64,000 bases of DNA from the NCBI GenBank assembly GCA_036389335.1, contig DASVQC010000008.1:1-64000 (forward strand), in the 5' to 3' direction. Shown here one piece after another: positions 16,889-25,732 of this stretch. The position numbers and the translations under genes were made by a program. This stretch comes from JAIVGV01 sp036389335. GTDB lineage: Bacteria > Acidobacteriota > Blastocatellia > Pyrinomonadales > Pyrinomonadaceae. The notes below the pieces were generated by a model, which did no database searches, was not told where the DNA came from, and saw only the letters and a program-made list of their open reading frames with translations. How positions within the stretch are numbered: the first letter of the stretch is position 1; each line of letters begins with the position of its first letter.

Positions 16889-18735
16889 GCGGCAGCAGGA
16901 AGTACGGCAGGCGCGAGAAGTTCTGGCGCGGCGTCGGCGTCTCGGACGGCGCGGCGGTGGGGCGCGTGCTGCGCGTCAGCGGCGGCGCGGAGCGGCAGAA
17001 CGTCTACCGCGCCACGCTCGAAGCGGCTGACGTGCGGCGCGAGATTCGCCGCTTCCACGCCGCCGTGCGCCTCTCGCGGCGGCAGCTCCTCGCCGTCCGC
17101 CGCCGCGCCGAACAGCTCCTCGGCGCGGAGCACGCCTACATCTTCGACGCGCACCTCCTCATGCTCGAAGACCGCAAGCTCATCGACGAGGTGGAAGACT
17201 ACATCCGCGCCGAGCGCGCCAACGCCGAGTGGGCCGTCAAGGTCGTCGGCGACCGCCTGCTCGCGCTCTACGCCGAGATCAGCGACGACTACCTGCGCGA
17301 GCGCAGCTCCGACGTGGAGGACGTGCTGCACCGCCTGCTCGTCGCGCTCGGCGGCGAGCGGGCGCGCGGCGGGCTCACCGAGGACGCCGTCCTCGTCGCC
17401 GAAGAACTGCTGCCCTCGGCGGTCGCCGATCTCGACTTCGCGCACGTCCGCGCCGTCGTCTCCGACGCGGGCGGCTGGACTTCGCACACGGCGATCATCG
17501 CGCGCGGGCTGGGCATCCCGGCGGTCGTCGGCCTGCGCGACCTCTACCGCCACGCGCGCACCGGCGACGAGATCGCCGTCGACGCCGCGCGCGGCGAAGT
17601 CGTCCTGCGCCCCTCGGGCGAGACCGCCGCGAAGTTTCGCGAGGCGGGGCGGCGCGCGACGGGCATGGCCGCCCCGCCCGCCGCGGACGCGGCCCGCGGG
17701 CTCGGGCCGACGCTCACGCGCGACGGCGTCGAGATCGTCCTGCGCGCCAACGTCGAGCTGCCCGCCGAGTACGAGGGCGTGCGGAGGTTCGGGGCGCGCG
17801 GCGTCGGGCTCTACCGCACGGAGTTTCTGTTCGCGCAGGGCGGGGGCGCGCCGACGGAGGACGAGCAGTTCGCGGCTTACGCGGAGGTGGCGCGCCTGTG
17901 CGGGGCGGACGGGGCGCGCGTGCGCCTCTTCGATCTCGGAGGCGACAAGCTCGCCGCGGGCGCGGAGACCGGCGAGCGCAACCCCGCGCTCGGCTTGCGC
18001 GCCATCCGGCTCTGCCTCCGCCGCGAGGACGTGATGCGCGCGCAGGCCCGCGCCGCGCTGAGGGCCGCGGCCTGCGGCAGGCTCGATCTCGTCCTCCCGA
18101 TGATCTCCGACATCTCCGAAATCCGACGCGCGCGACAAATCATAGACGAAGAGAGGGCGGGCCTGACGGGGCGGGGGATCGAGGCGGGCGAGGTGCGGAT
18201 CGGCGCGATGATCGAAGTGCCCTCGGCGGTCTTCCTCGCCGACGCGCTGGCGCGCGAGGTCGATTTCTTCAGCCTCGGCACGAACGATCTCGTGCAGTAC
18301 ACGCTCGCCGTCGATCGCGGCAACGACGAGGTGGCGGACTGGTTCCGCTCGCTCCACCCCGCCGTGCTCCAGTCGATCAGCCGCGTCATCGCGGCGGCTG
18401 ACGGCGCGGGCATCCCGTGCGTCGTCTGCGGCGAGATGGCGGGCACGCCCGCCTACGCCGCCGTGCTCGTCGGGCTCGGCGCGCGCGAACTCTCGATGAC
18501 GGCGACGGCGATCCCGCGGGTGCGGCGCGCGCTCTGCGGCATCGAGGCGGCGGGCGCGGCTGAGATCGCGCGCGAGTGCATGGCGTCGGCGGGGGCCGAC
18601 GAGTCGGAGGAGGTGGTGCGGGCGCGGCTCGGCGGGCGGTGGGGAGATATTTTCCCGCCGAAATCCTTGCCACCGCCGAAAGGCGAAGGTTACAATTTCG
18701 GTCAGGTAGGGCAGACGGGTACCGCTGAGCCTTGA
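16885..18735 (+). CDS. ptsI: PTS enzyme I (phosphoenolpyruvate-protein phosphotransferase)
   Basis: 616 aa from the GTG at 16885, which overlaps the HPr stop; an in-frame start at 16849 would overlap HPr more. EI takes phosphate from PEP and passes it to HPr. The swivelling domain carries the active His in GGWTSHTAIIARG (about 195-207). The PEP-binding barrel has YRTEFLF, LPMISDISEI, SLGTNDLVQYTLAVDR and the catalytic Cys in CVVCGEMAG. The last about 30 residues (after RARLGGRWGD) are Pro/Lys/Gly-rich and unlike the family, suggesting a recently altered 3' end. Confidence 0.95.
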   Translation: MSGSRKYGRREKFWRGVGVSDGAAVGRVLRVSGGAERQNVYRATLEAADVRREIRRFHAAVRLSRRQLLAVRRRAEQLLGAEHAYIFDAHLLMLEDRKLIDEVEDYIRAERANAEWAVKVVGDRLLALYAEISDDYLRERSSDVEDVLHRLLVALGGERARGGLTEDAVLVAEELLPSAVADLDFAHVRAVVSDAGGWTSHTAIIARGLGIPAVVGLRDLYRHARTGDEIAVDAARGEVVLRPSGETAAKFREAGRRATGMAAPPAADAARGLGPTLTRDGVEIVLRANVELPAEYEGVRRFGARGVGLYRTEFLFAQGGGAPTEDEQFAAYAEVARLCGADGARVRLFDLGGDKLAAGAETGERNPALGLRAIRLCLRREDVMRAQARAALRAAACGRLDLVLPMISDISEIRRARQIIDEERAGLTGRGIEAGEVRIGAMIEVPSAVFLADALAREVDFFSLGTNDLVQYTLAVDRGNDEVADWFRSLHPAVLQSISRVIAAADGAGIPCVVCGEMAGTPAYAAVLVGLGARELSMTATAIPRVRRALCGIEAAGAAEIARECMASAGADESEEVVRARLGGRWGDIFPPKSLPPPKGEGYNFGQVGQTGTAEP

Positions 18736-18751
18736 CACTTAGACACTTAAC

Positions 18752-18782
18752 GCGCGCCCCGGCCCGGTTTTAACCGGCGCGC
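18752..18782 (+). terminator. GC-rich hairpin after ptsI
   Basis: GCGCGCC (18752-18758) pairs with GGCGCGC (18776-18782), with an inner GGTT/AACC stem and an unpaired CCGGCCC. It begins 17 bases after the ptsI stop. No T-run, so only a modest terminator call. Confidence 0.4.
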
Positions 18783-18970
18783 CCATTGCGCTCACGCACT
18801 TACGAGCCTTGAGAGACGCCGCCCCGCGCCCGCCGCCGACCGCGCGAGGGAATTTCCCGACATAACTTCTGCGAAGTGGGGCGCGTTCGTCGTTTAATCT
18901 AATGGCGGGTGGGTCGAGAGGGAACTGTCCCGCTGATGTTTCGGCAGTCGCGCCGCTTGAAGGAACGGGG

Positions 18971-19003
18971 GACGCGAGACGCCTTTGCCCGGCATCTCGC
19001 GTC
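18971..19003 (+). promoter_or_regulatory. Hairpin in the leader of the polysaccharide-export gene
   Basis: The gap between ptsI and the export gene is 300 bases. Apart from the terminator it holds this stem: GACGCGAGA-C-GCC, loop TTTGCCC, GGC-A-TCTCGCGTC. It ends about 30 bases before the ATG, where it could influence translation or transcript elongation. I see no known riboswitch pattern and no convincing promoter in the rest of the gap. Confidence 0.35.
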
Positions 19004-19035
19004 GCGCCGAAGCGGCGGTCGGAAGTTGAGTGCAT

Positions 19036-20268
19036 ATGAGTAGAGTCATACGCCGGTCTGCTTTCTTGCTCGCACTCGTCTGCGCGGCGTGCTGCGCCGA
19101 GGCGAGGGCGCAGCGGGTCGGCCCCTCCGAGGACGACGGGGCGGCGACCGAGAGCCCGAAGACCGCAGGCGAGAAGAGAGACGCGAAGGCCGACGCCAAG
19201 ACCGGCGCGAAGGGCGCGACGAAGGTCGAGCCGAAGCGCGACGCGGCTGAGGCGAAGCGCGATCAGGCGCACGCCCCCGCGAGCGCCGCGCCGGTCTCGC
19301 CCGCGCCGCTCGGCGAGAAGGCGGCGGCGAGCGCGGCGGCGACGGCGCCCGCCCCCGACCCGACCCCGACGCAGCTACCCGTCCACGTCAGCCCCTCCAT
19401 CGGCGCGCTGCCGCCCCCGACTAAGTACGAGCCGCCGCCGCCCCTCAAAGCCCAAATCCCCGCCGCGCCGTCCCCGGCGAGCAACACGACGAACAATTCC
19501 GCGGCGGGCGCTGCCGTAGCGCCGCCCTCGTCGATCTACCGCCCCGGCGTCGGCGACATCCTCGACATCCGCCTCGTCAACGGGATGGCGAAAGACTTCA
19601 CGCTCTACACCGTGCTCAGCAACGGCACCATCGACTACCCGCTCGCGGGCGAGCCCGTGCCGGTCGCCGGACTCACGACCGACGAGATCGGCGCGCGGCT
19701 CTCGGCGGCGCTCAAGCGGCGCGGCATCTACGAGCGCGCGCAGTTCCAGATCGGCGTGCGCGACTACGTGAGCCACACCGTCACGGTCGGCGGGCTCGTC
19801 GAGCAGCCCGGCCAGAAAGTTTTGCGCCGCGAGGCCGTCCCGCTCTACGTCGTGCTGGCCGAAGCCTTCCCGCGCCCCGACGCCGGTCGCGCCGTCGTCA
19901 TCTCGCGCGCGACGGGCCAGACCAAGACCTTCGACCTCTCGGACTCGAACGCGCTGAACGAGCTCGTCTCGCCGGGCGACGTGATCAACTTGCAGCCGCG
20001 CCCGCAGGAGTTTTACTACGTCGGCGGGCAGGTCGGCGCGCCCGGCCAGCGCGACTTCCACGCGGGGATCACGCTCACGCAGGCGATCCTCGCCGCGGGC
20101 GGGGCCACGCGCGGCGGGGGCAAGCGCACCGTCGTCACCGTCTCGCGCCAGGGCGCGGATGGCCGCCTCGCCGCCACCGACTACGTGTTGCAGGAGATCG
20201 AGGAGGGGCGCACGCCCGATCCGCGCATCCAGCCCGGCGACCGCATCGAGATCGGGCGCAAACGTTGA
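19036..20268 (+). CDS. Polysaccharide biosynthesis/export (SLBB) periplasmic protein
   Basis: 410 aa secreted protein. A signal peptide (1-25, FLLALVCAACCAEARAQ) is followed by a long Ala/Lys/Pro-rich linker (about 30-160). Next come a Poly_export domain (about 165-250, YRPGVGDILDIRLVNG) and SLBB-like beta-grasp domains (about 255-410) with VGGLVEQPG and YVGGQVGAPGQRDF. Relatives such as Wza and GumB form outer-membrane polysaccharide portals. No Wzc-like kinase, glycosyltransferase or flippase is adjacent, so the substrate is unknown. The ATG at 19036 is preferred over GTG at 19030; neither has a strong ribosome site. Confidence 0.88.
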   Translation: MSRVIRRSAFLLALVCAACCAEARAQRVGPSEDDGAATESPKTAGEKRDAKADAKTGAKGATKVEPKRDAAEAKRDQAHAPASAAPVSPAPLGEKAAASAAATAPAPDPTPTQLPVHVSPSIGALPPPTKYEPPPPLKAQIPAAPSPASNTTNNSAAGAAVAPPSSIYRPGVGDILDIRLVNGMAKDFTLYTVLSNGTIDYPLAGEPVPVAGLTTDEIGARLSAALKRRGIYERAQFQIGVRDYVSHTVTVGGLVEQPGQKVLRREAVPLYVVLAEAFPRPDAGRAVVISRATGQTKTFDLSDSNALNELVSPGDVINLQPRPQEFYYVGGQVGAPGQRDFHAGITLTQAILAAGGATRGGGKRTVVTVSRQGADGRLAATDYVLQEIEEGRTPDPRIQPGDRIEIGRKR

Positions 20269-20297
20269 ACCTCGCCTCACGCACGAACTCTACTGTC

Positions 20298-20326
20298 TTG
20301 TTCGACACACGCGGAGGTTGTATAGT
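20298..20326 (+). promoter_or_regulatory. Sigma-70-type promoter, TTGTTC-17-TATAGT
   Basis: The -35-like TTGTTC (20298-20303) and -10 TATAGT (20321-20326) are 17 bases apart and lie 30 bases after the export gene stop. A leader of about 130 bases precedes the next ATG. TATAGT also occurs at 29816 and 60005 before large secreted-protein genes. Confidence 0.5.
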
Positions 20327-20463
20327 GGCGCGCGCCGGAATAGAATCCGCGCTTGCCACACGTCTTGGCCGTTCTCGTATTTTGCCGACCACCTTGCCGA
20401 AAAAAATCTTTGTGCGGACGTCAGGAACTCGCTCGCACTTCCTGTCGGAGGATTTCAATCTCG

Positions 20464-22920
20464 ATGATCCCTCATAAGCCCAGCGCCCTCTTCCTGTGCG
20501 CCCTCCTGCTCGTCGCCCCGCTCTCGCCCGCGCTCGCCGCCGCCGCGCTCGACCCGCGAGCCGCCGCCGCCGCGGCGCAGGACGACACGCCTTCGGACGC
20601 CGAGCAGGCGATGTTCACGCGCGGACAGAAGCTCTACAACGAGTCACGCTTCGAGCAGGCGGCCACCGTCTTCAAAGACTTCATGAAGACCTACCCGAAC
20701 AGCATCATCTCCGACCTGACGCTGCTCTGGCTGGGCCGCTCGTACATCGCGCTCAACCGCCTGCCCGAAGCCGAGCAGATCGCGCAGCAGTTGCGCGGCA
20801 TCCGCGACACGCCCTTCGTCGAGATTTACGAGGGCGAGTTGCAGGCGGCCCGCAAGGACAGCGCGCGGCGCGGAGCGGAGGGCGCGCGCCCCGCGCCGCA
20901 GACCGCCGCTAATAGCGGGCGCACGCCGCAGCAGTCCGCCGCCGCGCCTTCGCCTTCGCCGACGCCGCGACAGGTCGGCAGAGGCGGCGCGCGCGGCCAG
21001 CAGGCGCTGACGCGCCCGGCCATGCCCGCCCCTTCGCGCGAGCCGTCGCTCGTCGCCGAGGCCCGCACGCCCGCCCCGGCGGGTAACGCCGCGTCTCACG
21101 TCGCCCCGACCCCTACGCCCACGCCCGCCGCGCCGGGCCGCCGCGGCAACGGTCGCCGCCCGGTGCGCGGCGCGCAGCAGAGCGCGGCCACTAACGCGCA
21201 GCCCCAGATCGTCCCGCCGCAGACGGCGATGAACCGCCCGGCCACGAGGCCGACGCCGCTGCCGCGCGTGACGCCGACGCCGCAGCGCATGACGCCTGTG
21301 CCGTCGTCCACGCCGCGCCGCACGGAGGTCGCGCGCTCGAACCCGGTGCCCGCGCCGCGCTCCGAGCGCGCCGAGCCGTCTGAATCGGTGAGCACGACGC
21401 CGCCCGTCACGAGCAGCGCGCCGGGCGATCAGGGCGGCGCGGCGTTCACGGTCAAGCAGGTGCCGAACCTCGCGCTCGCGCTCCGCCACGCGAACCTCGC
21501 CGCCTCGCCGGGCCAGAGCGTGCAGCTCCCGCTCTCCGTCACCAACGCGGGCAACAAGGAGGATCAGTTCCGACTCGAAACCGATCTCCCCGCCGAGTTC
21601 CAGCCGACCTTCAGCCTCGCCTCCGGCGGGCAGGACACGGGGCTCCCGATCCTCGTCACGCCGCAGCTCGCGCGCGGCCAGACGCTCGAAGTGCTCTTGA
21701 ACATGCGCGTGCCCGAGACGGCCTCGGACGGCATGCAGCGCCGCTTCATCGTCCGCGCCGCCTCGCAGGCCAACTTCCAGATCAGCCGCGTCTCCGACGC
21801 CTCGATGTCGGTCGTCGCCGCCTCGCTCGCGGGCGCGTCGGCGGTCGCGCGCGACTCCGTGCAGCCGGGCGAGACCTTCTCGCAGACGATCTCGGTGCGC
21901 AACCGCGGCAGCGCCGCCGCGCGCAGCTCGCGCGCCGACTTCGTCTTCAGCCCCGACTTCGAGCTGGTCACGGCGGACCCGCTCCCCATCGCCTACGACC
22001 GCGACTCGCGCACGGCGGTCTGGAGCCTCGGCGATCTCGACGCCAGCGCCGGGCGCGAGATCAAGTTGACGATGAGGGCCGTGCCCGACGCGCTCGCCGC
22101 CAACCGCTCCGTCGGTCGCGGCATCATGCGCACGCAGAGCCTGCCCGTGCCGTCGAACTTCGACGGGCCGACGATCAACGTCGGTCGCGTCCCGCGCGCG
22201 CGCATCGAGGCCGTGTCGGCGGGCCTGACGGCGACGCCGGGCGACATCATCTACATCCCCTTCAACGTCCGCAACCCCGGCAACTACCCGGAGAGCTACG
22301 CCCTCCAGATCACCGCGCCGGGCGCGCCGATGGCGGTCGTCTTCGCCGACACGAACGGCGACGGCCAGCATCAGGACAGCGAGCCTTCGGTGACGCAGAC
22401 CTCGGCGCTTGAGCCGCGCGGCGGCCAGTTCCCGCTGCTGCTGCGCGTAGAGATCCCGCGCACCACCGCCGACCGGCAGCAGTTCGCCTACAACCTCGTC
22501 GCGCGCGCCGCGCAGAGCAACCGCGCCGCGAGCGAGGCGACGACCGTGCTGACGGTCGCCGCGCCCCGCGTCAGAGTCCGCACCGAGCAGGTGACGGACG
22601 AGACCGCGCCGGGCGACGTGAGCTTCTACCGCCTCGTGCTCATCAACGAGGGCGGCGGGCTCGCGAAGAACCTGTCGGTCTCGGAAGTCCTCCCGGCGGG
22701 CCTGCAGCTCGTCGAGACCAACCCGAAGCTCGAAGCGCAGACGGGCGGCGACGGCTCGCAGCGCGTCGTCTGGCGCGTGACCGAACTCGCGCCGGGCGAC
22801 ACGGCGGTCTTGCTCGTCACCGTGCGCCTGCGCGCAGACCTCGCGGCGGGCGGCACGATCACGACGACGCGCACCTGGGACTACCAGGACACGAACGGCA
22901 ACACGTACCGCAACCAGTAG
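20464..22920 (+). CDS. Secreted TPR and DUF11/beta-sandwich repeat protein
   Basis: 818 aa. A signal peptide (about 8-30) is followed by TPR-like sequence (about 43-115, ARGQKLYNESRFEQAATVFKDF-type), a disordered Pro/Ala/Thr/Arg-rich linker (about 140-335) and three or four Ig-like beta-sandwich domains. Typical phrases are SPGQSVQLPLSVTNAGN, TPGDIIYIPFNVRNPGN and a C-terminal DUF11 domain ending in NTYRNQ. DUF11 and CARDB-like modules occur in bacterial surface proteins; the specific role is unknown. The ATG at 20464 is chosen for GGAGG 13 bases upstream and because the signal peptide begins there. Confidence 0.7.
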   Translation: MIPHKPSALFLCALLLVAPLSPALAAAALDPRAAAAAAQDDTPSDAEQAMFTRGQKLYNESRFEQAATVFKDFMKTYPNSIISDLTLLWLGRSYIALNRLPEAEQIAQQLRGIRDTPFVEIYEGELQAARKDSARRGAEGARPAPQTAANSGRTPQQSAAAPSPSPTPRQVGRGGARGQQALTRPAMPAPSREPSLVAEARTPAPAGNAASHVAPTPTPTPAAPGRRGNGRRPVRGAQQSAATNAQPQIVPPQTAMNRPATRPTPLPRVTPTPQRMTPVPSSTPRRTEVARSNPVPAPRSERAEPSESVSTTPPVTSSAPGDQGGAAFTVKQVPNLALALRHANLAASPGQSVQLPLSVTNAGNKEDQFRLETDLPAEFQPTFSLASGGQDTGLPILVTPQLARGQTLEVLLNMRVPETASDGMQRRFIVRAASQANFQISRVSDASMSVVAASLAGASAVARDSVQPGETFSQTISVRNRGSAAARSSRADFVFSPDFELVTADPLPIAYDRDSRTAVWSLGDLDASAGREIKLTMRAVPDALAANRSVGRGIMRTQSLPVPSNFDGPTINVGRVPRARIEAVSAGLTATPGDIIYIPFNVRNPGNYPESYALQITAPGAPMAVVFADTNGDGQHQDSEPSVTQTSALEPRGGQFPLLLRVEIPRTTADRQQFAYNLVARAAQSNRAASEATTVLTVAAPRVRVRTEQVTDETAPGDVSFYRLVLINEGGGLAKNLSVSEVLPAGLQLVETNPKLEAQTGGDGSQRVVWRVTELAPGDTAVLLVTVRLRADLAAGGTITTTRTWDYQDTNGNTYRNQ

Positions 22921-22947
22921 CGACCCGCGGGAAGGGGAAGCCCCGCT

Positions 22948-23583
22948 TTGACGGTCAGCGACACCGGGACGCGGCGGCGCGGCGACGAAGAGACGCCCGC
23001 GCCGCCGCGTCCCTCTTTTTCACGCGGCGGGGGGGCGCGAGAGCGCGGCGGCGCGCCCGCGCGGCACTCGTCTCGGCCCGGCGCGCTCACGCCGCGCGCT
23101 CTCTCCCGACTCTCGCACCTGCTGACGGCGAAGTCGCTCGCCGAGGCGCTCTTCCTCGCCGCCCTCGTCACCGCCTTCTCCTACTCCCACTTCTACACGC
23201 ACTTCCGCGGCTCGCTCGACGTGGCCGACGCGCACACGGTCGGCGGCTGGGCGGTGGACGAAGCCGCGCCCGAAGCGCAGGTCGAGGTGGAGCTGTACAT
23301 CGACGGCCACTTCGTCGCGCGCCGACGCGCCGACGCGCCGCGCGCGGACGTGCTCGCGGCGGGGCGCGCGGCGAGCGCCTACCACGGCTACGTCTTCGAG
23401 ACGCCCCGGCTGCCGCCGCGCGCGGGCGAGTACGAGGCGCGCGTCTTCGCGGCGCACACGGGCGCGGACTCCGCCCACGCCACGCTGCAACAGGTCGGCG
23501 AGGCTAAAAGATTCCGCGTCGCCCCGACCGCGGACAACGCGCACGCGCCCGAAGCGTGGTGGGAAGAGTCGCTGCGGCGTTAA
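22948..23583 (+). CDS. Membrane-anchored protein of unknown function
   Basis: 211 aa from a TTG at 22948. The first 60 residues are Arg/Gly/Pro-rich and probably cytosolic. One membrane helix (about 64-85, SLAEALFLAALVTAFSYSHF) is followed by an exported region. The exported part has GGWAVDEAAPEAQVEVELYIDG and an Arg-x-Asp pair before YHGYVFE, a pattern seen in a small all-beta domain of cell-surface enzymes where GWAxD is followed by vVYxDG. It starts 27 bases after the DUF11 gene, probably on the same transcript. Codon use matches its neighbours. Confidence 0.6.
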   Translation: MTVSDTGTRRRGDEETPAPPRPSFSRGGGARERGGAPARHSSRPGALTPRALSRLSHLLTAKSLAEALFLAALVTAFSYSHFYTHFRGSLDVADAHTVGGWAVDEAAPEAQVEVELYIDGHFVARRRADAPRADVLAAGRAASAYHGYVFETPRLPPRAGEYEARVFAAHTGADSAHATLQQVGEAKRFRVAPTADNAHAPEAWWEESLRR

Positions 23584-23655
23584 CCGGGTTGCGGCGGCGT
23601 TGAATTATTCCGCTCCCGCGTCGGGGAGCGCGAAGCGGTTTCGGCGTTGACGATA

Positions 23656-24381
23656 ATGGACGCAGGCATCGAAGAACTCGACAGCGCGTCGCCCGGCGGC
23701 GCGGGGCGGGATGAACCGTCAGCGCGCGGGACGCGCGCCGTCGCGGCGTGGGAGATCGCGTCCGTGGTTTCGTCCGCGCTCATCGCGGAGTGGGCGGTGC
23801 TCGCGCTCGTCGGCTTCTCGAAGCTGTGGCTCGCCTTCCCGGTGGCGCTCGCCGTCGCGCTGATCGTCGCGTCGCACAGGGCGCGCGGCGAGACGCCGCG
23901 GCAGCTCGGCTGGCGGCTCGACAACCTGTCGGAAGCCCTGCGCGTGCTCGCGCCGCTGATGGCGGCGGGCGCGCTGGTGCTCGCGCTGTGGGGGTGGGTG
24001 TGGTTCGGCGGGCGGTTCCGCGTCGGGGGCTGGCGCGCGGGGTGGTGGGGGTTGGGCTTCCCGGTGTGGGGCGTGGCGTGGGGGCTCGTGCAGCAGTACG
24101 TCTTGCAGGCCTTCATCAACCGGCGCGCGCAGGAGGTCTTCGGCGCGGGCTGGCCGAGCGTCCTCCTCGTCGCGCTCGTCTTCGCGCTGCTGCACCTGCC
24201 GAACCCGTGGCTCACAGCCGCCACGTTCCTCGGCGGGCTCGTCTGGGCTTACAGCTACCAGCGCGCGCCGAACCTCTTCGCCCTCGCGCTCTCGCACGCC
24301 GTGATGACGTGGGTGCTCGTCTCGACCATCCCGGCGGACGCGCTTCACGGCCTCCGCGTCGGCTATAAATATTTCGGGTAA
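23656..24381 (+). CDS. CPBP-family intramembrane protease-like protein, altered motif 1
   Basis: 241 aa polytopic protein (about six helices). CPBP/Rce1-like glutamic proteases use EExxxR, FxxxH and HxxxN/B motifs. Here the first motif reads GLVQQYVLQAFINRR (144-157), with Gln146-Gln147 where the Glu pair is expected. The later motifs are kept: FALLHLPNPW (His180) and ALSHAVMTW (His214). The protein may be catalytically inactive or a member of a variant subgroup. The ATG at 23656 is used; a TTG at 23647 would add three residues. Confidence 0.7.
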   Translation: MDAGIEELDSASPGGAGRDEPSARGTRAVAAWEIASVVSSALIAEWAVLALVGFSKLWLAFPVALAVALIVASHRARGETPRQLGWRLDNLSEALRVLAPLMAAGALVLALWGWVWFGGRFRVGGWRAGWWGLGFPVWGVAWGLVQQYVLQAFINRRAQEVFGAGWPSVLLVALVFALLHLPNPWLTAATFLGGLVWAYSYQRAPNLFALALSHAVMTWVLVSTIPADALHGLRVGYKYFG

Positions 24382-24398
24382 GTTATCGCGCGAAAGCA

Positions 24399-24499
24399 GA
24401 AGACTCACCACAGAGTCACAGAGAACACGGAGGACGCACGGAGAAAAGATTTAAACTCTGTGCCCCTCTGTGATCTCCGTGTCTCTGTGGTGAGTCTTC
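24399..24499. repeat. CACAGAG/CACGGAG inverted-repeat element between convergent genes
   Basis: The ends are perfect 17-base inverted repeats (24399-24415 GAAGACTCACCACAGAG and 24483-24499). Inside, CACAGAG, CACGGAG and CGGAGGAC units on the left face TCTGTG and CTCCGTG units on the right. It fills the gap between two converging genes and could act as a two-way terminator. Confidence 0.8.
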
Positions 24500-24515
24500 C
24501 TGCCTGATCGGAAAA

Positions 24516-25040
24516 CTAGCTCGCGAACTTCCTGATCAGCTCCGAGATCGCGGTGAGGTGGTGGTCGTCGTGCTCGGCGACGAAGTAGGCGAAGTCCGTG
24601 GGGCTCATCGGCTGCTTGATGCGCGGGTGGAGGGCGGTGCGCGCGACCATCTCTTCGCCGAACGCTTCGAGGCGGCGGACGAAGTCTGCGCGCTCGGCGC
24701 GGAAGGCGGCGAACACGTCGGCGAAGGTACGCGAGTTGTGATCCGCCTCGCGCGTCTTACGGTTCGTCATGTCGGCGGCGGTCAGCACCCCGCGCCCGGC
24801 TGTGAAGTCTTCGACGCGCGCGAGGTCGAGCCAGCCGAGGTCGTAGAGGTGCCCGACGTGCTCCTGAATCGACCACCGCTCGCCGTCGCGGCGGGCGAGC
24901 ACGCCGGGCGCGAGCGGGCGCGCCAGCTCGGCGACGCGCGCGGGCGTGCCGCGCAGCCGCTCGATGACGTTCGGGAACATCCACGCGGGGAGCCCGAGCG
25001 TGAACTCGCGCTCGACCCAAGCCCTGCGGCTGACAGTCAT
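24516..25040 (-). CDS. DinB-family putative metal-dependent hydrolase
   Basis: 174 aa four-helix-bundle protein of the DinB/YfiT group. Metal-ligand histidines are in WSIQEHVGHLYDLGW (about 58-72) and EHDDHHLTAISEL (about 155-167). DinB-fold proteins include bacillithiol- and mycothiol-dependent transferases and many of unknown substrate, so only the family can be given. The start at 25040 is fixed by an excellent GAGGAGG about 8 bases upstream; the longer frame from 25079 is rejected. It is transcribed divergently from rnpB. Confidence 0.8.
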   Translation of the reverse strand: MTVSRRAWVEREFTLGLPAWMFPNVIERLRGTPARVAELARPLAPGVLARRDGERWSIQEHVGHLYDLGWLDLARVEDFTAGRGVLTAADMTNRKTREADHNSRTFADVFAAFRAERADFVRRLEAFGEEMVARTALHPRIKQPMSPTDFAYFVAEHDDHHLTAISELIRKFAS

Positions 25041-25157
25041 CTTCAGAACCTCCTCGGGGCCGCGCGCGGCAAGTCGCAACCTGTGGCGCGCGGCGGCTGT
25101 TGGTCATTAACTAACTTTATACGGGCTGAGGGCCGTGCCTGTTCAACGATGGTTTGC

Positions 25158-25163
25158 TATAAT
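25158..25163 (+). promoter_or_regulatory. -10 element TATAAT for rnpB
   Basis: TATAAT in TTTGCTATAATCAAACC, 14 bases before the 5' pairing strand of RNase P RNA, the expected distance for initiation. No clear -35. Confidence 0.6.
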
Positions 25164-25176
25164 CAAACCACCTTGC

Positions 25177-25646
25177 GTGAGAGCAGGTCGGGCGGTCGCC
25201 GCTTCCGCCTCCGGGCGGGAGGGGAGGAAAGTCCGAACACCACAGGGCAGCGAGCCCGCTAACGGCGGGGCGCGCCCGGCGAGTCGTCCGGCGAGAGCCG
25301 GAAGGCGCGCGCGGGCGTGACGACAAGTGCAACAGAGAACAGGCCAGCCAGCGGGCCCGGCGTGCGTCTTCGGACGCCCGCGCGGGCAGCGGGTGATGGG
25401 TGAAACGACGGGGTAAGAGCCCGTCAGCGCGCGTGGCGACACGCGCGGCTGGGTAAACTCCTCGCGGTGCAAGACCAAATAGGGAGGCGTCAAACAGGGC
25501 TGCCCGCCCGACGCGCGTCTCGCGAGAGAAGCGCGACGACCTCCGGGTAGGTTGCTCGACCCGTCTGGCAACAGCCGGGCTAGATGAATGATCGCCGCCC
25601 CGCCTTCGGGCGGGGAACAGAATTCGGCTTACAGACCTGCTCTCAC
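25177..25646 (+). ncRNA. rnpB: RNase P RNA (class A)
   Basis: About 470 nt catalytic RNA that removes 5' leaders from tRNA precursors. Terminal strands GTGAGAGCAGGTC (25177-25189) and GACCTGCTCTCAC (25634-25646) pair perfectly as P1. Universally conserved pieces are present in order: GAGGAAAGTCCG near the 5' end, ACAGAGAACAGG, GGGTGAAACGACGGGGTAAG, GTAAACTC, then TAGATGAATGATCG and ACAGAATTCGGCTTACAGAC near the 3' end. GC-rich variable stems lie between them. CAATTTTTT follows at 25651-25658 as the terminator T-run. Length and motifs fit the ancestral bacterial type. Confidence 0.96.
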
Positions 25647-25732
25647 CAAGCAATTTTTTCCGCGTACCCCGCAGTCGTGACAGTCCTCAGCGCGCTCTTT
25701 TAACCCTCCGACGAGAAAGGCACGACCGAAGC

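Noticed and set aside
18838..19035. Cyclic di-GMP riboswitch before the polysaccharide-export gene
   Set aside because: The conserved GEMM core could not be found; only simple hairpins are visible.
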